Below, one piece after another: positions 35,248-46,077 of a stretch of DNA of 64,000 bases. Numbering within the stretch: the stretch's first letter is position 1; each line of letters starts with the position of its first letter. The position numbers and the translations under genes are program-made. The notes under the pieces are model-generated. The model was not told the DNA's origin. It saw only the letters and a program-made list of their open reading frames with translations, and ran no database searches. Location: assembly GCF_021284765.1 (NCBI RefSeq), contig NZ_CP089924.1, positions 4,358,001-4,422,000 of the forward strand, read 5' to 3'. This DNA comes from Lysobacter sp. 5GHs7-4 (GTDB taxonomy: Bacteria; Pseudomonadota; Gammaproteobacteria; Xanthomonadales; Xanthomonadaceae).

Positions 35248-36018
35248 ATGAACCGTCTAGAATCCAGTTCGCACACATACTTGATTGACATTGCGAAGCC
35301 TCACTCCTGGCCTTCGGCCCTGCGGCTAGCACTGGAATCAACTCGCCCCACATTTTCCGCTTGGTTTAAGAGCGAAAACTCCAGACGCGCCTCGGCCTAC
35401 GATGCAGCCGCTGAATATATCGCAGAAGCTCTATTGCCATATGCTTTGCACGGCTGGCACCTAACTCGGCTTCTCGAATGGGAGGCAGAAGATATAAGAC
35501 TGAATGGACTCAGAGTGTCTACACCTGACCTTTTGCATCATCGTGTTGAGAATGCCGTTACTAAGGGCCTTCTAAGTCGCGCCCATGCCAATGAGTTGCT
35601 GGCCACTCACCAAGCCGGCAGGCCAAATCGTACTGGGATGATATGGCTTGGATTCTACGAACCGCTCCCCGACGAACACGCTTCTGGAGCCCTACTTAGA
35701 CATTGGGGTGGCGAAGCATTGTATTGGGCTCACACACATAGCCCGAAAACTAGCTCAGTTCTTCGTAGCATTGGGCGGCCTGCATTGGTTGAAGCTGAGG
35801 TACCAGTGGCATTCCTGCCATCACCAGCCAAGCTTGTGGACTTCATAGCACGATCCGATTTGATATCTGCCGGACTACTAGAAGATTGTGATAACAATTT
35901 TGAACACTACTCAACACAGAACTTGCCCCCCAATCTCATCAAGAAAATGCTATTTCATCCAGAACAAGAGTTCGTCAATCGTGTTGGGTGTGAGAGTTGG
36001 GCCGAGCCACTTTCATAG
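35248..36018 (+). CDS. Unknown protein, low GC, divergent from the PIN-like gene
   Basis: The 256-residue product is soluble with no signal. Striking conserved-looking motifs are TGMIWLGFYEPL, LLRHWGGEALYWAH and LRSIGRPALVEAEVPV in the middle third. The first half is helical (YDAAAEYIAEALLPYALHGWHLTRLLEWEAEDIR). I do not recognise the family. The AT-rich codon use matches the PIN-like neighbour, and the two start codons are only 84 bp apart, so they may form one acquired, co-regulated module. Confidence 0.7.
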   Translation: MNRLESSSHTYLIDIAKPHSWPSALRLALESTRPTFSAWFKSENSRRASAYDAAAEYIAEALLPYALHGWHLTRLLEWEAEDIRLNGLRVSTPDLLHHRVENAVTKGLLSRAHANELLATHQAGRPNRTGMIWLGFYEPLPDEHASGALLRHWGGEALYWAHTHSPKTSSVLRSIGRPALVEAEVPVAFLPSPAKLVDFIARSDLISAGLLEDCDNNFEHYSTQNLPPNLIKKMLFHPEQEFVNRVGCESWAEPLS

Positions 36019-36337
36019 AAGCGCTAAAAGATCGTTCTATATAGATGCAGCATGTTCCTGCTGAATGACTAACGGCCTAGCACTTCAACGTGCGGATCGG
36101 TGCGCAGCCCGGCCAGTAAATAGAGTCAGGTTATTCCTCTGTTCGTGTTGACCATCACCCTAGAAGCGCCACGACTATCAGCTCCAACTTCGAAGTCCCG
36201 CGTTACTTGATGGGCCCATGACTAGGCGCCGCAGTCGGCTGCCGCGGAAACTGCTTGGCGGGGGACTTTCGCTCATCAGTCGCTGCCGCCCTGCGTCTGA
36301 CCAGCAACATAGTTAGCGCTTGCCTTGAAGCACCCAG
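36019..36337. other. Intergenic stretch with no recognisable feature
   Basis: About 320 bp between the low-GC unknown gene and the Pro-rich protein gene. Neither strand shows a credible gene or strong hairpin. It marks the border between low-GC and normal-GC DNA and may contain an old insertion junction. Confidence 0.35.
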
Positions 36338-37279
36338 CTACATACTAGGCCCATGCCCAGGCGCCTGAGCTTTCCGCTGCTCCTTGATATCCCCTCCCAT
36401 CCCCACCATGGTCAGCTCCGACCCCAGATTGGTGCCGACCGTCTGCGCGGTCATCACGATCTGTTTGGCCGGGCAGTTGCGCAGCGTGTCGCGGATGGCC
36501 TCGACCTGTTGACTGGGCAGGGTTTTGAACGTCGATAGATCAAAGCCCTCCGGCACACCCGGCGGCAGGTTTGGGGCCACGAAGCCCTGTTTCATCGCGT
36601 TGACGAAGGCGTGCTGGTAGCGCGCGGTTTCGTTCAACGGGACTTGGTTGCTGAAGCCGACGGTGCCGTACAGGTGCAGCATGTTCCTGGTGAAGAACTG
36701 ATTGCCCAGCGCTTGGGCCTGTTCGTCGGTGCGCGGGCCCGCGGTCCAGTGGCCTTGTGTGGCCGCTGAGAAATCCTGGTTTTGCCTCAGCAGCATGTCC
36801 CGGTGCTGACGGGACAGGCCCGCGATCTTGCCCACGTCCATCTCGGCCAGGCTGATGAAGCTGCGTGGGTCGTCCAGCGCTTGCAGTACGCCGGTGCGCT
36901 CGGCGGGTTCGAGCGCGCCGAACTGTTTGCTGGCCCGCAGCAGGCCGGAGCGTTCTTGGTCGGGCAGGTCCATCAGGTGCTGCAGCGTCATGCCGCGCAC
37001 GTTGATGTAGTCCTCCGGTTGCTTGAACGCGGCCACCAGATCCTGGCGATCGTTCTGATTCAGTTTCATCAGCTTTTGCTGACCGGCGTCATCGAGCGCG
37101 AAGCGCGGGTTAGCGGGATCGAGCGGCACGGCGGCGTCCGCGGCGGCGGGCGGGGGCACCGGCGGAACGGCGGCGTGATGCGGCTGCGCTTGTTGCGGTG
37201 CTTGCGGCGCGGGCTGTTGGGCCGGCGGCGGGTTCGGCGGCGGATCGTCGCGGAAGATATCCAGGAATCGCTTGAACAT
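36338..37279 (-). CDS. Unknown cytoplasmic protein with Pro/Ala-rich N-terminal linker
   Basis: The 313-residue product has an amphipathic start (MFKRFLDIFRDD), then about 40 residues of Pro, Gln and Ala, then a helical domain. Inside it, several segments follow a loose repeat of about 30 residues (AGQQKLMKLNQNDRQDLVAA, LPDQERSGLLRASKQFGALE, LSRQHRDMLLRQNQDF). There is no signal peptide or membrane segment. The ATG follows a GGGAGGAAGTGG ribosome site. It could be a secretion-system substrate given the flexible N-terminus, but no known signal is present. Confidence 0.72.
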   Translation of the reverse strand: MFKRFLDIFRDDPPPNPPPAQQPAPQAPQQAQPHHAAVPPVPPPAAADAAVPLDPANPRFALDDAGQQKLMKLNQNDRQDLVAAFKQPEDYINVRGMTLQHLMDLPDQERSGLLRASKQFGALEPAERTGVLQALDDPRSFISLAEMDVGKIAGLSRQHRDMLLRQNQDFSAATQGHWTAGPRTDEQAQALGNQFFTRNMLHLYGTVGFSNQVPLNETARYQHAFVNAMKQGFVAPNLPPGVPEGFDLSTFKTLPSQQVEAIRDTLRNCPAKQIVMTAQTVGTNLGSELTMVGMGGDIKEQRKAQAPGHGPSM

Positions 37280-37539
37280 CCCACTTCCTCCCTGAAGGGG
37301 TGGATCGGCGTTTCATGCGTACTGCGCCTGCCGGTGGACCCTGCTTGCCCCGGCTCCATTCGCGGCGGGCCGGGCCATCATACGCCCGGTTTTGGAGCGA
37401 GGTCAGGCGGGCGTTTTCCCTCAGTTTTCAGGCCCCATACGAATACGCCCGGACACCGCCTCTCGACGATGCCCGGGCGCCCCCGCCTGCGCGGAGTTAC
37501 CTCATCCAGCGCGACTAGCGCCGGGATACCGCACAGCGC

Positions 37540-39882
<2,343 letters not shown>

Positions 39883-39897
39883 GATGCTGTTCTCCAT

Positions 39898-40352
39898 GAT
39901 GGTTCGGGTTTGCCTGGGCACAGGCGTTCCATCGTCGTTGCGCGACGATTCGGCATAGGGACGGCAAGGCTTCGCCCTGACGGGCTTGAAGCCCGCTGCG
40001 CATGCATGACTGGGGGTTATTGGTCCGTGGACCCGATACGTACTGCGGACGACATCGCCGGAACGGCGATGGCACTACGACTGGCGCGGTCGCTTTGCGC
40101 GGATAGCCTCCATGGCTTGCTGCACTGTCCCTGTGCAACTAACCAACGCGGAAGCGGCGGCGTGCCGGACAACGCGACGCGTGACGCGGCTGCGGCCCAT
40201 GAAAAACGTTTACTACGCGTAGCGTCGTGTGACGAAGCACACATTACTGTCGTCTCGCCTTGTTTCGCGACGGCCAAAGACGCCTTGAAATGCCGTGCGC
40301 GGCATAAGCGCATCGTCAGGTTAGACACGTTGGAACGCGGAGGGATCAGTCG
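39898..40352. other. Intergenic stretch upstream of the subtilisin gene
   Basis: No credible gene is seen. A short perfect hairpin sequence (CGGGCTTGAAGCCCG, about 39978-39992) and a TACTACGCGTAG palindrome (about 40211-40222) are present. The stretch should contain the subtilisin promoter near 39900-39960. Confidence 0.35.
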
Positions 40353-40604
40353 CTAGCGGTCGCGATTCACCAGATCGCGCACGTACGCGTCCAGCGTGAT
40401 CGTTCCGCGCAGCGGATCGTTCGCTACGTCGAACCCGCTGTCCACCGCGGCCGCGGTCATACGCGCGTAGGCCTTGTTCCAGCTCCAGTCGCCGGGCTGG
40501 GCGCCGCCGGTCGATTCGTCCACCACCTTCTCCAGGCCCGAGCCTTCCAGCGCTTCGAGTATCCCGGCCGCGGCTTGGCGTTCGACGACGTCGGTGCGTG
40601 CCAC
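40353..40604 (-). CDS. Small hypothetical protein downstream of the amidase-lipoprotein pair
   Basis: The 83-residue product starts with GTG 16 bp after the lipoprotein stop, so the three genes may form one operon. The sequence is acidic and soluble (VVERQAAAGILEALEGSGLEKVVDES, WSWNKAYARMTAAAVDSG, LDAYVRDLVNRDR). No signal peptide or known domain is seen. It may be a fragment of a longer gene. Confidence 0.45.
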   Translation of the reverse strand: MARTDVVERQAAAGILEALEGSGLEKVVDESTGGAQPGDWSWNKAYARMTAAAVDSGFDVANDPLRGTITLDAYVRDLVNRDR

Positions 40605-40620
40605 GGCGTTGCCGGCGCCG

Positions 40621-41103
40621 CTATTGAGCCGCCGGATCGGGCATCAGGATCACCAGCGGTTCGCATTGCGCCTGCGAACAGCCGAACGAGCGCGTCTCCT
40701 CGCCGTCGATCCAGGCGCTGGTGCCGGCTGCATTGATCTCGAACGCCCATTCCCGCCCGCTCTCGCGCAGACGTCCCTTGATCGAGCACGGCAACCAGTC
40801 GAAATCGTGCCGCTCGCCCTCGCGCAGCGGCTTGCTGAGACGGAAGAACGACTCGGCCTGCGCCTGGTCCAGCACCCACGCCTTGCACATGGTCGCTTCG
40901 CTGGCCGTGTGGCGCGCGCCGGCGGCCGGTTGGTACACCGGCGCCGATACGTCAAGAACAGTCAGGTCGGCCCGTGCGCTATCGGCTGGGGCCCGAGGGT
41001 GCGGCTGGCAGGCCAGGAGCAGTGGGAGTGGGAGCAGGAACAGCCGGCGCGGCAGGCGTATACAGGCCCGCGCCCTCGCCCGCGGTTTTGCGCGAGATGA
41101 CAT
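40621..41103 (-). CDS. Putative immunity lipoprotein paired with the amidase effector
   Basis: The start at 41103 gives 160 residues. An Arg-rich n-region is followed by LPRRLFLLPLPLLLACQPHP, a lipoprotein signal with lipobox LLAC. The mature domain holds three more Cys and segments SEATMCKAWVLDQAQAESFFRL and RSFGCSQAQCEPLVILMP. The gene begins inside the amidase gene (about 125 bp overlap), so the two are tightly linked. Lipoproteins beside peptidoglycan-hydrolysing T4SS effectors of Xanthomonadales act as immunity proteins in the periplasm, and that role is inferred here. Confidence 0.72.
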   Translation of the reverse strand: MSSRAKPRARARACIRLPRRLFLLPLPLLLACQPHPRAPADSARADLTVLDVSAPVYQPAAGARHTASEATMCKAWVLDQAQAESFFRLSKPLREGERHDFDWLPCSIKGRLRESGREWAFEINAAGTSAWIDGEETRSFGCSQAQCEPLVILMPDPAAQ

Positions 41104-42022
41104 CGTGTTGGTACACATCATGGTCGTTCAATCCGAAATTCTGCTGCAGGGAGCCCACCAGCCGCTGGATAGACGCGGTCTGCGCCGCCGTCGGCGGATC
41201 CCAGGTGCGCGTGCGCTCGTTGTAATCGCCCACCACCTCGATGCCGACGCTGTCGCCATTGGTGGGATAGCGCTCGGGATAGGGGCGCGTGGATTCGATG
41301 CCGTGCACCGCCTGCACCGCGCTCCTGCGCCACTCCGCGACACCGCCACGGGCGGCGGTGATCTCGCGCTGGTCCTCGGGCGTGATCGTGCCCTCGACCT
41401 CGCCGCGCGAACGGATCGGACCGATATGCCAGGCCTGACGATCCACGCTCACCGTTTGGTGGATGGTGCCGTCCTTGTCGATCAGGAAATGCGCGCCCGT
41501 TCCCGCCGCGCCGGTGCGCCAACCGTTCAACGTGCTCGCGGCGGTGGTGGAATCGGTGCGGTGCAGGACGATGCCGTTCACTTGGGCCATGACGCCGTGC
41601 TCGATCTGCGCCACCGGGGTGCGCGTGATGCCGGCATCGGTCAGATAGCCGTCGCGGCCGATGGTGGTTTCGCGGCCGAACGGCGCCAGCGATTCCTGCG
41701 CGGGGCGTGAGGTGGCGTCCACCGAAGCGCTGAAGCGCATCGCCGCCGGATCGGGATTGTGCGTGTGGTAGCCCGCCCTGGGCAGGGCGAATACCGACGG
41801 CTGCGGCGCGGCCGGATCGCCGGCCACGATCTGGCCGATATCGCGCGCCAGCATATGCGGCTGTTCGCTGCGGATGTCCGCGTACAGCGCCGCGGCCAGG
41901 TTGGCGTTCTGCTCGGGCGTCCAGCGCCGCAGATCCTGCACGCCGGTCAGCACGCGCTGGTACATCTCGTGATCGGGGTGCAGCGGGTCGCTGGGCAGGC
42001 GAACTTCGGGCGGCTGGGTCAT
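40979..42022 (-). CDS. N-acetylmuramoyl-L-alanine amidase with N-terminal XVIPCD-like region (putative X-T4SS effector)
   Basis: The 347-residue product has no signal peptide. Residues about 10-115 (SDPLHPDHEMYQRVLTG, NLAAALYADI, then a VFALPRAGYH ... VDATSRPAQESLAPF part) follow the pattern of the XVIPCD domain that targets effectors to the Xanthomonadales T4SS; there it is normally C-terminal, so the N-terminal place is odd. Residues about 130-320 are an Amidase_2 domain: VLHRTDS with a zinc His, GAHFLIDKDGTIHQTV, WHIG, DSVGIEVVG and a QHD segment. The tail is Pro/Ala-rich. It would cleave the peptidoglycan stem from MurNAc in target cells. A lipoprotein gene overlaps its 3' end. Confidence 0.82.
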   Translation of the reverse strand: MTQPPEVRLPSDPLHPDHEMYQRVLTGVQDLRRWTPEQNANLAAALYADIRSEQPHMLARDIGQIVAGDPAAPQPSVFALPRAGYHTHNPDPAAMRFSASVDATSRPAQESLAPFGRETTIGRDGYLTDAGITRTPVAQIEHGVMAQVNGIVLHRTDSTTAASTLNGWRTGAAGTGAHFLIDKDGTIHQTVSVDRQAWHIGPIRSRGEVEGTITPEDQREITAARGGVAEWRRSAVQAVHGIESTRPYPERYPTNGDSVGIEVVGDYNERTRTWDPPTAAQTASIQRLVGSLQQNFGLNDHDVYQHDVISRKTAGEGAGLYTPAAPAVPAPTPTAPGLPAAPSGPSR

Positions 42023-42230
42023 CGCGATCCTCCTTGAATCGATGCGACCAGGATCGGGCCGATCGCAACTCGCCGGCCCGCATCCGTTCGGTGATCGCCC
42101 TCGGCCGGGAGCCGATGACGCTCGCCGGATTCATACCAGCACGGCGCCGAACGCGTTGTCAATTCGAGCGAATGAATGCGCTGCGTTGCGGCACGCCTGG
42201 TGTGCCGCGGTGACGCGACGGTGACGGCGG

Positions 42231-42731
42231 TCAGTCGCCGCGACGTTCTGGCTCGCTCAGATGCAGGAACTTGGTGTACAGGTCGCGCGGCGGCGCGATG
42301 CCGATCGCGTCCAGGCGCTCGCCCACGTTACCGCGGTGGTAGCCGCCGTGGGTCACCACGTGCAGCAACATTTCCTCGCGCGACATGCGGCCGCGATCGC
42401 CGTCGGTGAACTGGAAATCCAGCACTTCGGCCGCCGACGACTCGTTCAGCCCGAACACGTAATCCAGATACCACGCATCCGATGCCTGCACGTCGGCCTG
42501 CAACTGCTGCAGACTTGGCGTGTCCTGGGTGTTGGTCGCGTCGAACGGTCGCGGCGCGCCGCTGAGATGGGCGCGGAAGATGCAGTCGGCGACGTAGACG
42601 TGGTTGAGCGTGCGGATGCAGGCATGCACGCGGTCGGCATGCGTCGCCGGCACCGAGGCCAGCAGTGCGAACAACTCGGCATTGGCCCAGGCCTTGTAGC
42701 CGAACAGAGATTGCAGCGTGGCGATGCTCAT
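42231..42731 (-). CDS. DinB family protein
   Basis: From ATG at 42731 the product has 166 residues, typical for a DinB four-helix bundle. Helix 1 carries LFGYKAWANAELF; the metal-binding histidines are in RTLNHVYVADCIF and HVVTHGGYHRGNVGERL, the H...HxxxH triad of the family. DinB-like proteins are often thiol-dependent transferases with a divalent metal; the substrate here is unknown. It is monocistronic. Confidence 0.88.
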   Translation of the reverse strand: MSIATLQSLFGYKAWANAELFALLASVPATHADRVHACIRTLNHVYVADCIFRAHLSGAPRPFDATNTQDTPSLQQLQADVQASDAWYLDYVFGLNESSAAEVLDFQFTDGDRGRMSREEMLLHVVTHGGYHRGNVGERLDAIGIAPPRDLYTKFLHLSEPERRGD

Positions 42732-42993
42732 GGTCGGTCTGCGTGCGGGGCCGGGACCGATTTTAAGCCGCAAAGCCCGTCACGGACACTGCTCCGCTGA
42801 CCGCAGCGCGATGGAGCCGTCGAAAGCGCCTGCGCCGCGCGTGTCCGCGCCGTACGTGGCCGCCGCTTCCGCTCAAGTAGCGAAGAAGATCGTCCACACC
42901 GCTGCGATAGCGCGTACCGGACCCGCGCAGCGCAGCTGCAGCATCGGCTAACGTCGACGGCTCCACGGCGGAAACACAACGCAGTTCCCAGCA

Positions 42994-43299
42994 TCAGTGC
43001 AGATGAATCGCCAGCCACAGCGCGCCCTCCGACACGCGTCGCACACTATGCGGCGTGCCGGCCGGCAGGAACACGTAGTCGCCGCTGCGCAGTTCGACCG
43101 ATGCGCCGCCGACGTCCAACGTGGCCTCGCCTTGGATCATCGCGACCCATTCGTCCTGGGTTTGCACGTACTCGCAGGGCGCGATCCTGGCGGAGCTGAC
43201 GATGCGCTCCACGACCAGGTTCCGGTGGCCAAGCAAGGTCTCGAAGCGCTCGCCATCGGCGGGTGGGTCGGCGTCGGCGTAGAGATTTCCGGTGCGCAT
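42994..43299 (-). CDS. Small cupin-domain protein
   Basis: The 101-residue product is a single beta-barrel: EWVAMIQGEATLDVGGASVELRSGDYVFLPAGTPHSVRRV covers both cupin motifs with the G-D-x-x-x-x-P-x-G-x-P-H core. RTGNLYADADPPADGERFE at the start fits ATG at 43299. ATG at 43374, close behind the arr stop, would add 25 unlikely residues and cross a hairpin (43323-43344). Such small cupins bind a metal, but substrate is unknown. Confidence 0.87.
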   Translation of the reverse strand: MRTGNLYADADPPADGERFETLLGHRNLVVERIVSSARIAPCEYVQTQDEWVAMIQGEATLDVGGASVELRSGDYVFLPAGTPHSVRRVSEGALWLAIHLH

Positions 43300-43376
43300 G
43301 CGGCGGCCTCTGCGGTAGGGGACCGGCGCCCGAATCGGCGCCGGCTTGTGGGGGATTCTGAACAATAGCGTCATGC

Positions 43377-43778
43377 TTATTCCTCGATCGCTTCCACACC
43401 TCGCCGCTTGAGCTCGTCGAGGTGATCGTGCATCTGCTTGAGTTGCTCCGGCGTATGCCCCGTCCACTGCGCGACCTCGCCGACGACGCGGAACGGATCG
43501 CGCGAGCGGTACGACTTGGTGGGGTTGCCCGGAAAGCGCTTGTCGGTGAGGTTGGGATCGTCCTCGATGGGCCCGGTGGGTTCGACGATGTAGATGCGGC
43601 CGGGCCCCTCGCCCACCGCCAGCTCGGCGCCCCAGATGGCGGCTTCGAGCGTGGCGGCCAGATAGACGAAGGCGGCCTGCTTCCTGCGGCCGTAGTTGGA
43701 GGAATAGCCCGGCGCGATCAGATCGCCCGCGCGCAGGTCGGCCTTGGTGCCGTGGTAGTAGATGGGTGCATCCGTCAT
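43377..43778 (-). CDS. arr: NAD+-rifamycin ADP-ribosyltransferase Arr
   Basis: The 133-residue product matches Arr along its whole length: YYHGTKADLRAGDLIAPGYSSNYG at the start, AAFVYLAATLEAAIWGAELA, RIYIVEPTGPIEDDPNLTDK and FPGNPTKSYRSRDPFRVVGE. Arr transfers ADP-ribose from NAD+ to the ansa-chain hydroxyl of rifamycins and inactivates them. Chromosomal arr genes are common in soil bacteria and need not be acquired. GC matches the neighbours and no integron or IS signs are nearby. Confidence 0.95.
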   Translation of the reverse strand: MTDAPIYYHGTKADLRAGDLIAPGYSSNYGRRKQAAFVYLAATLEAAIWGAELAVGEGPGRIYIVEPTGPIEDDPNLTDKRFPGNPTKSYRSRDPFRVVGEVAQWTGHTPEQLKQMHDHLDELKRRGVEAIEE

Positions 43779-43875
43779 CGCGTCGCTCCGATGTCCTGCC
43801 GTTTCGACAGGCTGGCGATGCTGCGCCACGGGCCGGGCCTTGCCGCAAGCCCCCATGCGTTGTATAAATTGGTTG

Positions 43876-43898
43876 TGGGAGGCGCATGGCGCCTCCCA
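43876..43898 (-). terminator. Hairpin downstream of the second VOC gene
   Basis: A perfect 10-bp stem (TGGGAGGCGC / GCGCCTCCCA, loop ATG) lies 30 bp past the stop of the minus-strand VOC gene. The plus-strand side is followed by TTTCGTTTTC, the minus side only by CAACCAATTT, so efficiency is uncertain. Confidence 0.5.
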
Positions 43899-43927
43899 TT
43901 TCGTTTTCTGAATGCGGCGCGCGGCGC

Positions 43928-44317
43928 TTAGGCCGCCGTTAAAGCGCTGACCATGACGTAGTAGCCATCGGGATCGCGCAGCGCGAATTCCTGCGTGCCG
44001 GTGTTGGGGTTCACGTTCGGCTCTTCTTCCAGTTGCGGCACCAGCGCGCGCGCCCTCCGCAAGGCCGCATCGAAATCGTCGACACGAAAGAACAGCAGCA
44101 GCCCATTGCCCGGCTGCGCGCGTTCGGGACTGGTCAGCGTCGGGTGTTCGTGCGATCCCCATCGATGCAGGCAGATCAACACCGTCCCGTCCTCATCGAG
44201 GATCTGCCCGAAGTACTCGTGCGCGGGCGCCGTCGCGGCCTGGCCGAACAGCGACTGATACCAGCCGTAGCTGCGCGCGACGTCGGCCACGCCGATGATG
44301 GTCCAGGTGCGTTTCAT
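43928..44317 (-). CDS. VOC superfamily (bleomycin-resistance-like) protein
   Basis: The 129-residue product has two VOC modules: WTIIGVADVARSYGWYQSLFG at the N-terminus and LLLFFRVDDFDAALRRAR with FALRDPDGYYVMV at the C-terminus. Candidate ligands include His52-type residues in ICLHRWGSHEH and the C-terminal region; the usual final Glu is replaced (YYVMVSA), so metal binding is uncertain and it may be a ligand-binding protein. It lies 9 bp after the next upstream gene, likely the same transcript. Confidence 0.84.
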   Translation of the reverse strand: MKRTWTIIGVADVARSYGWYQSLFGQAATAPAHEYFGQILDEDGTVLICLHRWGSHEHPTLTSPERAQPGNGLLLFFRVDDFDAALRRARALVPQLEEEPNVNPNTGTQEFALRDPDGYYVMVSALTAA

Positions 44318-44326
44318 TGCCGCCTC

Positions 44327-44665
44327 CTAGCGTTTGCACGCCTCCTGCTCCAGATAGTCGGCCACCGACCGCGCTTTGACCGGCGTCATGTCGGGCTCGG
44401 CGTTCGAGCGCGTCATCGCGATCAGCGTATCGCCGGTGCCCAGATATTTGACGGTGTGGTTGAGGCAGTCGTAGAAGCGCTTCGAATAACGGGCGCCGTT
44501 GGCGGCCACGCGCTTGCTGACGACGGTACGACCGGGCCACTTGCCGCCTACTTCCAGAATGAAGTGTTGGGCCTGGGTATCGGTGGGAACGATCAACAGC
44601 CACTCGGACGCGCAAGCGGCCGTCGAGGACAGGAGCAGAGCTGCAGCAAGAGCGAGACGTCGCAT
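44327..44665 (-). CDS. Small exported protein of unknown function
   Basis: The 112-residue product has a signal peptide (RRLALAAALLLSSTAACA) and a mature domain of about 93 residues with two Cys (YDCLNH and QEACKR) and a WPGRTVVSKRVAANGARYSKRFYDC segment. The family is not recognised. It is upstream of the VOC gene by 9 bp in the same direction. Similar short exported proteins starting with a W-L-L-I-V strand occur in Lysobacter-like genomes, also of unknown role. Confidence 0.7.
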   Translation of the reverse strand: MRRLALAAALLLSSTAACASEWLLIVPTDTQAQHFILEVGGKWPGRTVVSKRVAANGARYSKRFYDCLNHTVKYLGTGDTLIAMTRSNAEPDMTPVKARSVADYLEQEACKR

Positions 44666-44849
44666 TGAAGCCTCCGGTGTGCGCTGACGCGTGAGACCAC
44701 GGCTGAGCGGACAGCTGTCGCGCGCACGATTGTAGGCCTGCGCGCGGCCGGCCTCTGCCGCGCCGCAGCAATCTCCGTCATGGGCGCGCAGCTAGCCGTC
44801 CGCAACCTCCGGCAGGCATCGGCGCCAGCCGTACCCGCCTGGACGGCAC

Positions 44850-45356
44850 TCAATCCTTCGCGAACACATCCCGCGCATTGGCATTGACCGGCTTGCCTCT
44901 GCGCGAGCGATCCTCCAGATCGGCCACCGTCACGGGCTTCAGATCGCACTGCGCCATCGCCTCCGACGAGAGACGGATCGCAGCCCCCCGCAGCCTTATG
45001 AACACCGGCTTCCGGCTTTTCTTGCCGTGAAAGGTGAAGTACACGCCCTGGTGCCAGCGCAGCACGACGGCGTTGGCGCCCCTATCGCCGGCGGCCCGCG
45101 CGAGCTTGGCCATGGCGCGGCCGTACTCGACGGTGGGCACGTTCGGATCCTGGGTAATCTCGCTGACGCGCTCGCCTACGGTGATGTCCACCGAGCCTAG
45201 TTTGTCGTGCTCGCATCCCGGCGATTCCCAGATCACGGGTACGATGCCCTGGCTGGCACCTGCGATGACGAGCTTCAGCGTGGTTACTTCGCCCGCATGC
45301 AGTGGCGCGATCGGCACCAGCGCCATCCACAGCAATCCCCATGACCACACCCGCAT
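44850..45356 (-). CDS. Exported protein of unknown function
   Basis: From ATG at 45356 the product has 168 residues with a signal peptide (WGLLWMALVPIAPLHA). The mature part holds beta strands and a GRAMAKLARAAGDRGANAVVLRWHQGVYF segment, which resembles the A-x-x-x-GANAV pattern of heavy-metal-binding or YbjQ-like small proteins. That resemblance is weak and I do not assign a function. Upstream extension lacks protein-like sequence. Confidence 0.7.
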   Translation of the reverse strand: MRVWSWGLLWMALVPIAPLHAGEVTTLKLVIAGASQGIVPVIWESPGCEHDKLGSVDITVGERVSEITQDPNVPTVEYGRAMAKLARAAGDRGANAVVLRWHQGVYFTFHGKKSRKPVFIRLRGAAIRLSSEAMAQCDLKPVTVADLEDRSRRGKPVNANARDVFAKD

Positions 45357-45481
45357 GCCCCACCCCACCCCTTCGAAAGGTGCCCCGGGCGATCCGCATT
45401 GACTGCAACCGCCGCTTCCACAGTCAGCATGCCAGCCTTTTCCGGCGGCGGATACGCCGATCCGCAGATCGGCCGGCGACC

Positions 45482-45970
45482 TCATTCGACCCGGCGCCAC
45501 ACGGAGATCGGGACGCTGCCGTCCGCCCGCGGCGGCACCTCGTAGCGCAGCGTAGCGCCGTCCCATTGGTACTGGCGCCGTTGTGTCGTGCCTTCCCAAT
45601 TGGGGAAGGACGAGCCTTCGATCGCGAACGTCAGCACCTTCGCGCGTTCGTCCATGGTCACGGTGCCGTAGTGGGTGCTGCTGCCCATGACCGCGGACTT
45701 GAACTCGTCGGCGCTGCCGTCGGCCTTGCTGCCGCGGGCGAAAGACAGGCGTTCGGATTTGAAGATCTGCAGCGAGTAACGCCCCCGCGCATCGATGACC
45801 AGCCGGCCTTTCGGGTGCTCGCCGTAGTCCCGCGCCGTCTTGCCGCCCGGCAGGCGCTGGTCGGCGGCGACCAAGGTCCAGGTGCCTTGCAGGGGGAACA
45901 CGGGCGCCGGCGCATCGCGAGCGGCCAATCCCGCCAGCATGCCGATCAGTGCGCCGGTCAACTTGTTCAT
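45482..45970 (-). CDS. Lipocalin-like domain protein, exported
   Basis: The 162-residue product has a short signal-like N-terminus (KLTGALIGMLAGLAA). FPLQGTWTLVAADQR and later GRLVIDARGRYSLQIF are the Lipocalin_5 hallmarks: a G-x-W motif in the first strand and a following Y-G-x-x-P-x-G-x-x-I strand. It probably folds as a small beta-barrel binding a hydrophobic ligand in the periplasm. It is divergent from a LysR-type gene 107 bp away, which may regulate it. Confidence 0.82.
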   Translation of the reverse strand: MNKLTGALIGMLAGLAARDAPAPVFPLQGTWTLVAADQRLPGGKTARDYGEHPKGRLVIDARGRYSLQIFKSERLSFARGSKADGSADEFKSAVMGSSTHYGTVTMDERAKVLTFAIEGSSFPNWEGTTQRRQYQWDGATLRYEVPPRADGSVPISVWRRVE

Positions 45971-46077
45971 CGCGGTGGTCCTTATGGGTCGGGTCGGAAC
46001 CTCATGCTAGGCCGCTTGATGGATACGAAAAACTGATCTACAAGGATATCTGCCATTTCAAAATCGAATCTCTGCGC

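Noticed and set aside
40721..41710. Plus-strand frames opposite the amidase and lipoprotein genes
   Set aside because: The minus-strand frames show amidase motifs and a lipobox; the plus-strand readings have none.
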